Part shown: piece after piece, positions 33,593 through 45,330 of the stretch
Layout: each line of letters opens with the position of its first letter
How positions within the stretch are numbered: position 1 is the stretch's first letter
Assembly: GCA_023512835.1 (NCBI GenBank)
Contig: CM042085.1
Span: forward strand, 35,232,324 to 35,296,323
Origin: Taxillus chinensis
Taxonomy: Eukaryota; Streptophyta; Magnoliopsida; Santalales; Loranthaceae
Length of the DNA stretch: 64,000 nucleotides
Direction: 5' to 3'
The notes under the pieces: generated by a model
Databases searched by the model: none
Seen by the model: the letters and a program-made list of their open reading frames with translations, nothing else
What the model was told of the DNA's origin: nothing
Translations under genes and position numbers: made by a program

Positions 33593-34110
33593 CTCGTCGG
33601 TCCAGCTCTCCCAAGATTCCTATCCCATTCACCCACAAGGGTACGGGAAGATCCTGTGGGTGTAGTAAATGATACTGCCGCCTATAGTCAATCTTAGCCC
33701 GAAAGGCCATCAACCATCCATCCCCGGAATCAAACTAAAAGTCCTCATGGGCATTACGTACAAATCAAATGAGAGGTCAACCTCTCCTATCGTAAGCACA
33801 CACTCGACACATTTGGTGGTTCAACTCCACACCTCCCATTGGGGACTCGACCCTCGAGAGGTCTATCGGCCTCCACACAATCAAGTCCAAGGCTCTCCAC
33901 CAAGGACTTAGCAATCAGGGAACACGAAGCTCCCGGTATCAAACAATGCAGCAACAACGGTGCGAGATATTAGAATAGTACCTCGAACCACCGAAGGTCC
34001 AGCCCCACCTTCCTCGGAGGGTGATGGTAATTCCTCCATTTCACTGGTGCCGAGGTAAGTGCGAACACTCGCCTTGGCCCGCCCCACCACTAGCCTCACT
34101 TGCCTTCCCT
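33593..34110 (-). pseudogene. Aspartic protease (element B)
   Basis: Resumes element B after E. The frame 33908-34099 includes TILISRTVVAALFDTGSFVF, with the active-site DTGS. The N-terminal part leads in from the zinc-knuckle region. Interrupted by stops downstream. Confidence 0.75.
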
Positions 34111-35260
34111 TTTGCTCCCTGCCTGCAGTCCACCGGGACGCCCTCCTCCGATCCTCCTTGTGGTTGCCTCTCTCCGTGGCCTAGTGTGATTGGAACTACT
34201 CGACCGGCCTCGCCATGAATGTCTTTGGCTAGGGGCATGGGCCCGAAATTGGGTCCCACCGCTCCCTTGTGCTAAGCTTCCAGCTCCAGGTTGTTCCCCT
34301 TGCTGAAACACACCTTGCTGATGTGTCCCACCTTCCCACAGCTATGACACGTCAAGTGCTGCTTGGGGCACTCACGTTGACGTGCCCCCGACAGCCACAA
34401 CAGTACACCCGCTTGGGAAGTTCCCAGCACTCCCTGTCCTCCAAAGTAACGGGATCCGGGCGGAGCCATTGAAGCTTGGCCCCTATCCTTGGGAAAAGTC
34501 CCACTCCGGGCTCAACCTTCTACCTCTTGGTTTCACCGTGCTTGTCGTGCGCGCTCTGCCCCATCCGCTCCCGGTGAGCCTGTCTTCCCTCCTCTAATCC
34601 TCTCTCAACAATCTTGGCGGTGTCCACGACTTTAGCATAGGTCTTCGCCGCAAAGATCTCCACCCTTTGCTTCAGGGCTGGTTTGAGACCCATGGTAAAC
34701 TTATGGGCCTTTAGGTCCTCCCTTGATATTGCTTCGGAGCAAACCGACTCAGCCCCGAAAATCTCGCTCATACTCGCCACCGAGCGCGATCCTTGCTTCC
34801 AGCCGCCGAACTCCTCCCCGCTTCGCCACCGCAATGACTCGGAAAGAACTCCTCATGGAACAGCTGGAGGAACTCATCCCAGGCCATGGTCTCCATGTCC
34901 CGTCTTCCCGAGATGCTAAGCCACCATTCCAAGGCTTCCTCCTCCAACCGCCGGACTGCTAGTCTCACTTTGTCTTCCTCCCGGGGTCGAAGAAAGGAGA
35001 ACACATGCTCGATCTGCCGCAGCCGGTGCTCCGCTCCCAGAGGTTCAGCTCCTCCCTTCGAACCTTGGTGGATGTTCCTTTCGGAACCGCGTCAACACGT
35101 CTCCCTCTTCCCCGCCTCACCGGCACTTCCCGCCTACACGGAGGTTCCGCCTCATGGGGTGGAGAGGGTGGCACCGCCTGTCGTGCCATCATCTCCCGAT
35201 GCACCTCGTTTAGGATCTCTCCCTGAGGTCCTCACGCATGCCTTGCACGTTCTCACTTAG
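34111..35260 (-). pseudogene. gag (element B)
   Basis: Element direction: capsid core EEDKVRLAVRRLEEEALEWW and WDEFLQLFHEEFFPS (34768-35000), FTMGLKPALKQRVEIFAAKT and YAKVVDTAKIVERGLEE (34520-34834), then the knuckle CHSCGKVGHISKVC preceded by a partial RQRECPKQ (34272-34469). Closely parallel to gag of A but diverged. Frameshifts separate the parts. Confidence 0.87.
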
Positions 35261-35840
35261 GGCCCGGACTTGGGCCATGATCCGCTCCAGGGATCATCGC
35301 CCTCTACATGCTGTCCCTCTTTCCTCTCCGAACACGTGCGGAAGATTCATCTTCTACAGTGGAGTAGCTCGGGTTACTCTCCTAGGAGGCATAGTCTACA
35401 TAATTTAAACCAAACTAGGATCAGCTTCTCTCAAGCTCTACACACCCTCATCCCCATGGGCCATGAGGTACTCAAGCAACGTTTTACATTTAAACACACA
35501 AGTAAATCACGAAGTACACAGCAGCAATTCATAGCAACAAGCCTCGCGGAAAATCACCGAATTTCACAAGAACAAAATTTTGTTTTTAGCAACAAGTTTC
35601 AAGAACATAAAGATGTCCAATCACGATACTCATATCGAAATTAAACTAGTGCCCTAATGCCAATGCATGTATGCACCCCTCAACCCAAATGCAAATGCCC
35701 TACTCCTTGTCTAACTACCCCCGAGTACACCCCGAAGACCAGATAGGACCACGTTGATCAGGCGTGTCCTATAATGCCTCCTAAGAGTCTCGAAATGCCG
35801 GCCTCCCCACTATCCTAGGTCCACCAGACCATGAACTATC
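35261..35840 (-). other. Leader of element B
   Basis: Non-coding leader between gag and primer site; only short low-quality open frames are seen. Confidence 0.6.
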
Positions 35841-35852
35841 GCTCTGATACCA
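35841..35852 (-). other. Primer-binding site, initiator-Met type (element B)
   Basis: The minus strand reads TGGTATCAGAGC, a perfect initiator-Met primer site. Confidence 0.9.
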
Positions 35853-35855
35853 TAT

Positions 35856-37802
35856 TGTCACGCCCCAATTTCCTTCCACTTGGAAATGAGTAGTGACTGC
35901 CCATGCCCGCACCCGAAGGACAAGGGGTTGGTGCAAGCACCTTAAAAGGACTTCTAGCACGGGTCCCGTCCCAAACTCGCACAAACAGTGCTAACATGCC
36001 AAGGGGCATGCTCATGCTCCCAAACCATGCACACAAACACAAATTGAATAACAACATCTCATTTTATTTCATTTCAAAGATTAAATGTTTATTATAACCC
36101 AGTTGGGGAAAACCCCTATGAAGCCAGGTGTCTATTACAATTAAAACCAAACCAAATTCCGGAACATAAAACCACGAGCACGACAAAGGAAATAACATAA
36201 AACTCCCGACCTCAGGGACCTAGCTCCTCGGCCTTCACCTACCGCCGCTAAACCCTACAAAAGGACAATTTATAGGAGGGGTGAGCAAACCATAGCTCAG
36301 AGGGGATCCGGTCTCCCCAGGACCCGTCCCGCTCTACAACATGCATGATATGTGTATGCTTGTGCTCGTGTCGTGCCTAAGGCTAAAGCGAAGAAACATC
36401 ACCCAAGTAAACACTCTTTACCCGAGCCCGCACCGAAGGGCGAGGACACCCCGCCACCACGGCGACATGACATACCACATCCGAGCGAATGTTGCATGGA
36501 CACCAATGCAACATTTTCCACCCAAGTCGATATGGTCAACCACCTCTCGGGCGCTATACCTACCCTCAGGAATGGGTGTAGACTTAGCCCACCGTCGTGA
36601 GTGCTACACCGAGACTCGGGACCACGTCCTGGCCAAATCTCAAAGGGGTCCACTATTGTCGGCCCATATCTCACCGGTTCAAACAAACCAACGAACAAAC
36701 ATAGCATTACATCTCGATATGTAAACTCAAGACAAAGATTTACACTTTATTTCGGGAGGGACCAACATGGTCGATACAAGCCACACACATCAGCCTCATA
36801 AGCTTTTTATCAAATACAAATCAAACACAAGACACACCAAGTCACATGGGTATATCATCGACACCCATATACAAGGTCTCATAGGCATTATATTGAATAC
36901 ATGGCATGCAGGCCTCACAAGCATTTTATCAAATACATAGGTAGTGTGCCTCACAGACATTTCATCAAACACATGGTGGGCATAAACAAAACCAGAAAAT
37001 CCTCAGGCCAAATTCAACATCGAATCAACATAACATGCCATCGAAGGCTAACATCCATATGGAGATCACACCTATACGGATTTACATATATATGTATATA
37101 GGCGAATATCCTAGAAAGAGAGTTAGAAGAACATGAATCCCTACTCGGACTTTTGTCCTAACCTCTACGCTAGACACCTTCCAACGACGCGAACCACCAC
37201 GGCAATCGCCCGGAGATCCTTTCTCTCTCTCTCTCGGCAAGCAGTGCAACAAAGAAGAACACAAGAACCCTAAACTCAAACTCAAGCCCTCATTATATAG
37301 ACACTACCCACATCAAAACGACGTAGTTTTGATTAAGTAAATCCCAGGATCAAAACGACGTAGTTTTGATCACACAAGTTAAGACCTTTCCGCACCCATA
37401 TAGGCCAAAATACTGAGAATTTCAACATGGTCCTTTGGAGGAAGATCATTAGAATGTCAAAACCAAGGGAACCATGCAAAAATATGGTCGCACGCCAATT
37501 TGAACGTGAATTCCCCAATTCACGTGCAACCCAAATGCACCCGGATGCGCTCAAACTTCACCCCCAGCCTCCTTGCATCATGTGTAAGACAACCACACTT
37601 GCACGTGAAATGGACCCATTTACGTGCACCTCACATACACGTCCATTTGGCCTAAAAACTTCGTGGTAGATAGAGGACATAATTCTAAGCATCTTTCCTT
37701 TTGCACGTGAATTCATTTGAGCCCATTCACTAGGTCAAAATCTAGAAAAAAACCCTACTTAAAAGGCAAAACTATGACTAACTCAAGGTACGGGTCCTTA
37801 CA
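35856..37802 (-). repeat. 5' LTR of element B
   Basis: Partner of 23041-25003. ACGT palindromes at 37312-37333 and 37349-37370, TATA box near 37290-37300. The TSD TGTGT follows at 37803-37807. Confidence 0.92.
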
Positions 37803-40800
37803 TGTGTGCTTGTGGAATCTTTGTTTGTGCAATGTGGTTTAATGAGAACCGAAATGTGTGCAGTGTGTAATTGCATGGATAAATGGTTTGAACGTGATAA
37901 AGTTTCAATTGTGCAACTCTGAAATTTTGTGATGGTTCGAGCATGAAAACATGGAAAAGAATTTGTGGTATTGAAACCGAGTGCTTGTGAACGTGAAGCT
38001 TGTGAAATGTGAATGAACGAAAAATAAAATAAAATAAAATACAATAATGTTGGTGTTACGTGAATGATTGAGTATGTGACTTTGTATGGTATTGTGTGGA
38101 GGAAGCGATGTTGTGTTCTAAAAACGATGAGATATCCACTTAAGTAAAGGTGCAATGTAAAAGGTGTGAACTTGTATAGCTCGTGATGTGCATCCATGAA
38201 ATTGTGTGGTGATAATGCATGTTTTGAGGTTAGTTATAGCTCGGGAATGCCTAGTCGATAATGGTATTGAGATTGTTGAGTGATAACCTGGAGCATCGCT
38301 TTTCGTGGAGCCAATGTCTCCAAAAAATTATGACTGTCGATTATTGAGGTAGCAGACAAGCCCGCCCTGGGCCGGGCAAGTGGGTGAGCTACGGGATGTA
38401 AGTAATGATCTAATCATGGCAAGAGGTTGGCATCTTAAGCCCGGTAATTCAAGAGTCAAGGATGAGATTCGTTAACCGATTAAGAGCGAGGTACGTCGGA
38501 GAGTTATCAACCCACATCATCGGGGGGATCTTGTGTGAAGATTAATTGAAGCATAGTTGTCCGATCAACGAAAGGGGCTCAAGAGGTAGAGACCAGTTTC
38601 CCAAAGGGGTTGTTCTTGCAGTGGACAACCGGGACATTGGAAAAGAGTATGGCGGAAGAATTCCTAGTGTCGCATCTCGGAAAAGTAGGATATCTCCAGG
38701 ACATACTGTTTTGGTAAAGCAAAGCATGGTCTTTAGAGGACCGGCTCAGCGAGCTAGGGATAAAGCAAAAAAATTCAAACCTTGTTTGGGGCCGAAGACT
38801 ACCAAGTGAGGCTAGGAGGAGAGCATGCAAGAACTTTCCTTAGTCAAGGGTGCGATTTTAATTCTCGCGTGTTAAGATTTCCCATTTTAGTGGTGGTATC
38901 ATATTCCTTTAATGATAGTGATCGGTTGAGTCTCGTGCGGGATTAGGTGAGGTGGGTGAACCTTTGATTGCTGCGTTTCTAGCAATTTAATTAAGACACT
39001 TGTGAAAGAGGGGTATTTTCACTGGGAGGGCTCTTGAGCCACTGTTTTATGTTAGGTGAGGCTTAGAAGGTCGTTTGAGTTACCATTTTAGATGGACGTA
39101 GTTGGGGACCTACTAGAGAATAAATGAGTAAAATAAATAAAAATATATATATATGACACCAAAAGACTAATAAATTACTAATGGTTATGAACGGTTGTTG
39201 GAAAGAGTTGGTGGTTTTAATATGGTCTAAAGTGCTAATCGTATCTTTGTGTGGTAGTCAATTTTGGGCGCCCGTGTGAGGAAAGTAATAAATGTTCTTG
39301 TGTGACCCTAATACTCGGCGTAGGTGAGATTACCTCTAGCCTAGCTAGCCTAGGAAGGCGGAGGCATGAGTTAGTGGCTTGTGGGTAGTGTGTGACCCCG
39401 CGGTGGCAACCTTGAGTAATAGAAATGTGTTTTCATGTGAGTAGAGGTTTCGTAGATGTCTACCTAAGAAGGATGTTCTTTTGGTAACCTTTCCAAGAGT
39501 CACGGTTGAGGGAAGAAATTGCCACTAGTATAACCTACTCTTTGAGTCATTGAGATTTAAATTGATTGGCGAGAGTGGTATGTGGTTTTAAGGTTCTTAT
39601 GGGTGTCCTGTGGAGATGGCAGCAAATTCTTGGGTGGCCAAACATTGACCACCTATCATGCCGGTGGTGTGTGAAAGACCTTGGGTAATGTTCATAGGAT
39701 ATGTGGTGAAATGGGTTTGCATGTGTATACAAATGTGATGAGTTCGGAACTAGGTTATGAGTAAGTTTATAGGATCGTGCCTAGTGAACCCAATCGGCAA
39801 AGGGCAAGCGAGTGAGATTGGGCAGGCCTTGTTTGGGTTTTTCCTCATAATTTGGAGACATCTTCCAAGGGGTTGAGTGGGAAAGCTGGGTGGGACCTTG
39901 GCGGATCTCTATCCGACCATGATCAAGGAGGTCGATTCTCAAAGTCGGTGACTAGTGATAGCCCGATAGTGGGTTTTGTTCTTACCATGGTTGTGTGTGT
40001 GGTGCCGCATTTCTTTGTTTTAGTGCATCCTTGGACTCCGTTGGGCGCCAGGTGATTGCGACCGAGTGGTTGAGGGCATACTCCATTCTCGTGTTTTCGT
40101 GTCCAGGCTTGTACTCCGTTCTGCGTCACCATTGGCGTTGGTGGGGTTTCAATGTTCCTTGCTTGAGTGAGGTGGTTTTCGCAGGTGATGATGGTCGTTG
40201 CTCGAGGGTGAGCTCCCCTGTGTGGGAATGTGATTGTGGTTTGCATTAAGCTATCCTGTTTGTTTGTTTCATTGTGACCTCATTGTGCTTCTTGTTAGGG
40301 GAGGAGCTGCCTATGGGCCGAGGCTGCGTTAACTTCAAATCCCAATTGGTGGGCAATTGTTGGGTATTTTACGTTGTGGAGTGTTGGTCCCATCGTGCCG
40401 CGAGTTGGCATCTCCAACATTTGTGGTAATGACGCATTATGTGTTGCTTTGATCTTTTCCTGTTGTTTACTATTTAGTTTCCCTTTTGGGGACGAAAAGT
40501 CCAAAGGTGGGACGGTTGTGAGGAAACTCCCAACGGCCGCTGCGTTTGTATGGTATTGGCGATAGCGTTGGAACGTTAAACGTGTAGTAGTATTTTGTGA
40601 GTTGTTCATTGTGGTGGTGTTGCAGGTGAGTTGGTCCGTGACCTAGGTAATTGGTTAAACGTGTTGGCGATGGGAGTATATGTCTTACATCATTGTGACA
40701 TGTGACTACTTGTGAAGTATGTGTTAGGTGAGGAGGAGACGTGAGCGACACGTGAATTGTTCGAGGACCGAACAATCTTAAGCATGGGAGGTGGTCGTTG

Positions 40801-41101
40801 GTGGCTGTTGGCAAGGGATAGTGATGTGTTTTCTTGTATTAGTTGTGTATGATTTGGTGTATTTGTTTTGTCTTTTAGACATGTGTTCATGTTTGTGATG
40901 TGTTTTGAGATGTGTATTTGTGACATGTGGATATGTGTTGTTATGGATTATGGTGGTACCTTGTTACGTGTCTCCTTGCCATGTGCGTGTGTATGACCCA
41001 TTTGGTCTTGTGGCTCGCCGTGTGGCAAATGGGTAGCTTGTGTTTGTTTTCCTCGTATGTCATTTTCTTTTCGAGGATGAAAAGTCTTAAGGGGGAGAGG
41101 A
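37803..41101 (+). other. Non-coding internal region of element C
   Basis: About 3.3 kb with no recognisable gag, PR, RT or IN. The longest open frame (38546-38809, 87 codons, basic, RGSRGRDQFPKG and so on) matches nothing I recognise. Only the last 400 bp resemble Tekay-type 3' ends: GGTGAGGAGGAGACGTG and TTCGAGGAC motifs at 40720-40790, and a PPT-like GGGACGAAAAGTC at about 40489. This fits a large non-autonomous derivative. Confidence 0.65.
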
Positions 41102-41798
41102 TGTAATGACCCGTGTGTAAGAAGTTAACCACACACACCTTGGATGTTGGTGCACAAGTTTGAGGTAAGAGATGAGCCCAAGAGGGACTTTTGGGAGGTA
41201 CGTATGACAAGTGATAACGTACATTTATGCCCTAGGAAGATGCTATGCATATACATGCGGTTTTAGGCTATTTTGGCAGATTTTGGAGCTCACTTTTGGT
41301 ATAGTAGATGGCCTCAAACAATTGGCTAAGAACAAAAGTTGCTTAGAATGAGGTCCTCTAACAAAAGTTGCTTAGTGACTACTTGTGAAGTATGTGTTAG
41401 GTGAGGAGGAGACGTGGGAGCGTGAGTCCATGAGTGTGAGCAGCACCGGAATTGTTCGAGGACGAACAATCTTAAGCGTGGGAGGTGGTCGTTGGTGGCT
41501 GTTGGCCAAGGGATAGTGATGTGTTTTCTTGTATTAGTTGTGTATGATTTGGTGTATTTATTTTGTCTTTTAGACATGTGTTCATGTTTGTGATGTGTTT
41601 TGAGATGTGTATTTGTGACATGCGGATATGTGTTGTTATGGATTATGGCGGTACCTTGTTTGTGTCTTGTTATGTCTTTGTGCGCGGTGTATGACCCATT
41701 TGGGTGTTGTGGCTCGCCGTGTGGCAAATTGGTAGCTTGTGTTTGTTTTCCTCTTATGTCATTTCTTTTCGAGGACGAAAAGTCTTAAGGAGAGAGGA
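40703..41798 (+). repeat. Tandem duplication across the 3' internal/LTR junction of C
   Basis: The segment starting TGACTACTTGTGAAGTATG at 40703 recurs at 41376. Unit one comprises the internal 3' end, a polypurine tract and the first 274 bp of LTR (41102-41375). Unit two repeats the internal 3' end (41376-41798) and then runs into the full LTR at 41799. The word ACAAAAGTTGCTTAG occurs on both sides of the break near 41333 and 41361, suggesting a short-homology event. Confidence 0.85.
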
Positions 41799-43735
41799 TG
41801 TAATGACCCGTGTGTAAGAAGTTAACCACACACACCTTGGATGTTGGTGCACAAGTTTGAGGTAAGAGATTGAGCCCGAGAGGGGACTTTGGGAGGTACA
41901 TGTGACAAGTGATAACGTACATTTATGCCCTAGGAAGATGTTATGCATATACATCGGTTTTAGTCATTTTTGGCAGATTTTGGAGCTCACTTTTGGTATA
42001 GTAGATGGCCTCAAACAATTGGCATGCAAGAACAAAAGTTGCTTAGAATGAGGTCCTCATCTACCAGAAATTTGAGCATTTGGAGCTGCACGTGAATTCA
42101 CCCATTTCACGTGCAAGCATATTTTTGCTTCTCGGAACCTCTACAAGATGCAAGGAGTCCGGGGGTGAAGTTTGAGTGCATTTTGGAGCTGCACGCCAAT
42201 TGGGGAATTGGCGTTCAAATGCGTACGAGGCATGTTTTTGCATGGTTACCTTGGTTTTGTCATTCTAATCATCTTTTCCCAAAGGACCATGTTGGAATTG
42301 TGAATATTTTGGTGTGTATGGATGTGGGAAGGTCATAGCTTATTCCCGTCAAACCACGTCGTTTTGATCTTTAGGATTCACTTAATCAAAACTACGTCGT
42401 TTTGATGTTGTGTTGTCTATATAAGGAGGAGAGCCCCTCTGTTTTAGGTTTAGGGTTTGTTGCTCCACCGGCCGTCACAAAGAGAGAGAGAGAGAGAGAG
42501 AGAGGGAAGAGAGAGCTTCTGGTGGCTGTTGGAGCGTGCTTGCGTGGGTGGTCGAGTCTTGCGTGGAAGCGGGAGAGCGGGAGAACAATACAAGGTGGGG
42601 GTTCGTTCTTCCTAAATCCTCCTCGTCCTAGGGTTCTAGGGTAGATTATGGAATTATACTGTTTATATATATATATATAATCCATATAGGTGTGATCTCT
42701 ATATGGATGTTGGCCTTAATAGCGGTTTTGATGTATTCTGGTGTTGGATGGTGAGTGCATATTAAGTGTTCGATAAAATACCTGTGTGAATATGCCTAGT
42801 ATGTGTTTGATAATATGCAGTGTGGTTGGGTTTGTGGGTTTGTGAATGTATGCATGTTAAGCGTTTGGTAAAATACCTATGAGACTGCATGTCGGGTGTT
42901 TGATTTTATGCCATGATTGTTGTGCGAACTAAGTGTTTGGTATTATGCCTGTGAAAGTGTGTATGCTACGTGTTTGGTTTAATGCTATGTGACCTTGTAT
43001 CTTGTGTTTGTGGAACTCGGTCTGTGTAGACTGAAACTGTGCTTAATGTGGCTAAGCCTTTATATGGGTTGGGTATGTTACAGGTGTGGCTAAGCCGAGT
43101 GCCGTGGACATGTTAGCCAGTGTGGTTAAGCCTTATGGTCATGGATATGTTAGCCGTGTGGCTAAGCCTTAGTGGTCGTGGATATGTTAACCGTGTAGGC
43201 TAAGCCTTAGTGGCCGTGGATATGTTGCTTGATATGGCTAAGCCTCGTATGTTGTGGATATGTGTGTGCCATGTGAATGTGGAATACAACTTGTTTATAT
43301 TTTATTGTCACTACATTGCACCTGTACACACACAATGTAGCAGCTAGAAGCATGGGATGGATTGGGGAGCATGATCCCTGGGTGTGGTATGCTCACCCCT
43401 CCCCCCATGTGGTGTTTTCTTTCGAGAACATACGGGCGTTAGGTGGATACACCAAGGTGGAAGACCACCTTCGTTTTATTGTTCACTTCAGTAAATGTAA
43501 TTTTATAATTTATGTAACCCCAAGGGGAAAATGTACTAAAGGATTGAATTGTAGCAAGGAACCTGGTTGGTTTGTGAACCTTTGGTGTTTGATCTTAAAT
43601 AAAGATGTAGCTTGTTTGATTTATTGTAATTGTTAGTTTTGTTTTGTGTGGCATACAGTGATCCAACTCGTTGCCCTCCGTGTGGGTGAAGGGAGTCACG
43701 TACTGTTTCCTCGGGCTGAAAATTCGGGCGTGACA
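41799..43735 (+). repeat. 3' LTR of element C
   Basis: Full LTR, TGTAATGACC to GGGCGTGACA, partner of 11952-13232/22109-22733. First palindrome (42347-42368) mutated, second (42385-42406) perfect, TATA box at 42418-42424, GA run near 42480, minisatellite GTGTGGCTAAGCC at 43040-43260. Right TSD CACAA at 43736-43740. Confidence 0.9.
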
Positions 43736-43740
43736 CACAA

Positions 43741-44337
43741 GGACTGAGCATTAAGTGTATAAGGAGTGATCATGGTCTGAATTCGATTTCTCATATATGA
43801 GATCATATTGCTACGAACGGGGTATCCAAGCATGACTTCTCTGCTCCAAGAACACCCCAACAGAATAGGGTTGCTTTGAGCATAAGAATCGTACTTTAGT
43901 CGAAGCTAGTAGGACTCATTAACATGAGCAAAGCTTCCTCTCGGGTGTAGGTGAAGTTGTGTCTACTTGCTATGTTCGGAATCAAACTCTAATCAATAGG
44001 ATACCCATAAAAACACTCCATGAGATCTAAAAGGTAAGAAAGCCATCTATTATCCATCTCAAAACCTTTGAGTGTGCTTGTTATGTGTTAAACAACGTAA
44101 CGAGCCCCGGAGCCAATTTTAGCCTAAATCCGATTACGGAGTCTTTCTTGAATATTCATTGAATAGCAAGACTTATCGTATTTTTAATAGAAACTATTTA
44201 AAGTTGAAGAATCGATACATGTTACATTTGATGAAAGTAATCTAGATTGGTCGAGAAGAGAATCTTCAAACACTAATGAACGAGTTAGACAGACCTATTG
44301 ATTATTCTAAGTTCATGAACATTCCGATCACTACCTT
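43741..44337 (+). pseudogene. Copia integrase, second half (element D)
   Basis: Continuation of the integrase cut at 11951: CIRSDHG (second catalytic aspartate), SAPRTPQQNRV, then in a shifted frame FEHKNRTLVEASRTH (catalytic glutamate region, usually VVERKNRTL), and downstream CYVLNN, KTYRIF-like and SIHVTFDESNLDWSRRESS. These are the standard order of copia integrase C-terminal motifs. Frameshifts and stops are frequent. Confidence 0.85.
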
Positions 44338-45290
44338 TGTCATCCCGGATTTCCGACCGGGAAACCGTTACGTGACTCCCCGTCCACTCACACGGAGGGC
44401 AAAGGGTTGAATTACTGGATGCCACACAAGCAAAACTAACAATTACAATAAACAAACAAGTCACATCTTTATTTAATTTCAAACATCAAAGGGGTCACAA
44501 ACCAACCATGTTCCATACTACAATTCAATCCCTTATTACATTCCCCCCCCCCCCTTTGGGGTTACATAAATTATAAAATTACATTATTGAAGTGAACAAT
44601 AAAATGAAGATGGTCTTCCACCTTGGTGTATCCACCAATGCCTGTAAGTCCCTGGAAAACAAGCAAACACGGAGGAGGGGTGAGCAACCACGGCTTTAGT
44701 AGGATCAAGTCTCCCCAACCCTTCCCATGTTCCTGTAGGCTACATGCATGTGCACAGTGTAGTGACGTGGTAGTATTAAGAAAATAAAGCATTCCACACA
44801 AACGGGCGTAACCTCAACGCCGGCCACATTGGCTAACAAACCACATCTCAAGCAAGTGATTTAACCGCTCTTCGACCCTGATTTAACCGCCTCTCAGGCA
44901 AAGTAATTTAACCGCCTCTTGACCCACTGGTTTAACCGCCTCACGGGAAAAGTAATTTAACCGCCTCTTCGGGCCGGATACCACGATCATGCACACAACA
45001 TACACCACGGTCACTCAAGCATAAAACCAAACACTTGGTGTGCACCCGTTCACCAGTGCACAAACCCGTCCATTCGAGCAAAAGAACAAACACCTAGCGC
45101 ATGCATACATACACCAAATCACAGTCCAAAGCACATAGGCATATTATCAAACATGTACTAGGCATATACACACGACAATACTCACACAGGCATTTCATCG
45201 AACATGTAACATGCACGACCACTCAACAACGCAATCACACCAAAATGCCATTGAAGGCCAACATCCATATATGAGATCACCCATATATGG

Positions 45291-45330
<40 letters not shown>

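Larger units (their letters stand above)
23041..37802 (-). mobile_element. Tekay/Del-like gypsy element B, full-length, interrupted by E
   Basis: Minus-strand element with LTRs 23041-25003 and 35856-37802, a Met-initiator primer site and internal gag, protease, RT, RNase H and integrase remnants. Flanks are CGTGT (left) and TGTGT (right), a 4-of-5 target duplication. Element E (28112-33592) lies in its protease-RT region. Its LTR starts TGTCACGCCCAATTTCC, distinct from A, so it is a separate subfamily. It lacks the chromodomain core. Confidence 0.92.
11952..43735 (+). mobile_element. Element C: large non-coding element with Tekay-type LTRs
   Basis: Flanked by perfect 5-bp duplications CACAA (11947-11951 and 43736-43740), with the copia integrase of D resuming in register of homology at 43741. 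It has a 5' LTR (11952-13232 plus 22109-22733), a Met-initiator primer site (22737), a Tekay-like leader (22751-23040), internal DNA without recognisable gag or pol (37803-41101) and a 3' LTR. Elements A and B are inserted in it. It resembles a LARD-type non-autonomous element that would rely on proteins of a Tekay relative; that dependence is inference. Confidence 0.8.

Noticed and set aside
38546..38809. 87-codon basic open frame in element C
   Set aside because: No recognised domain and no similarity to gag or pol; left as part of the non-coding interior.
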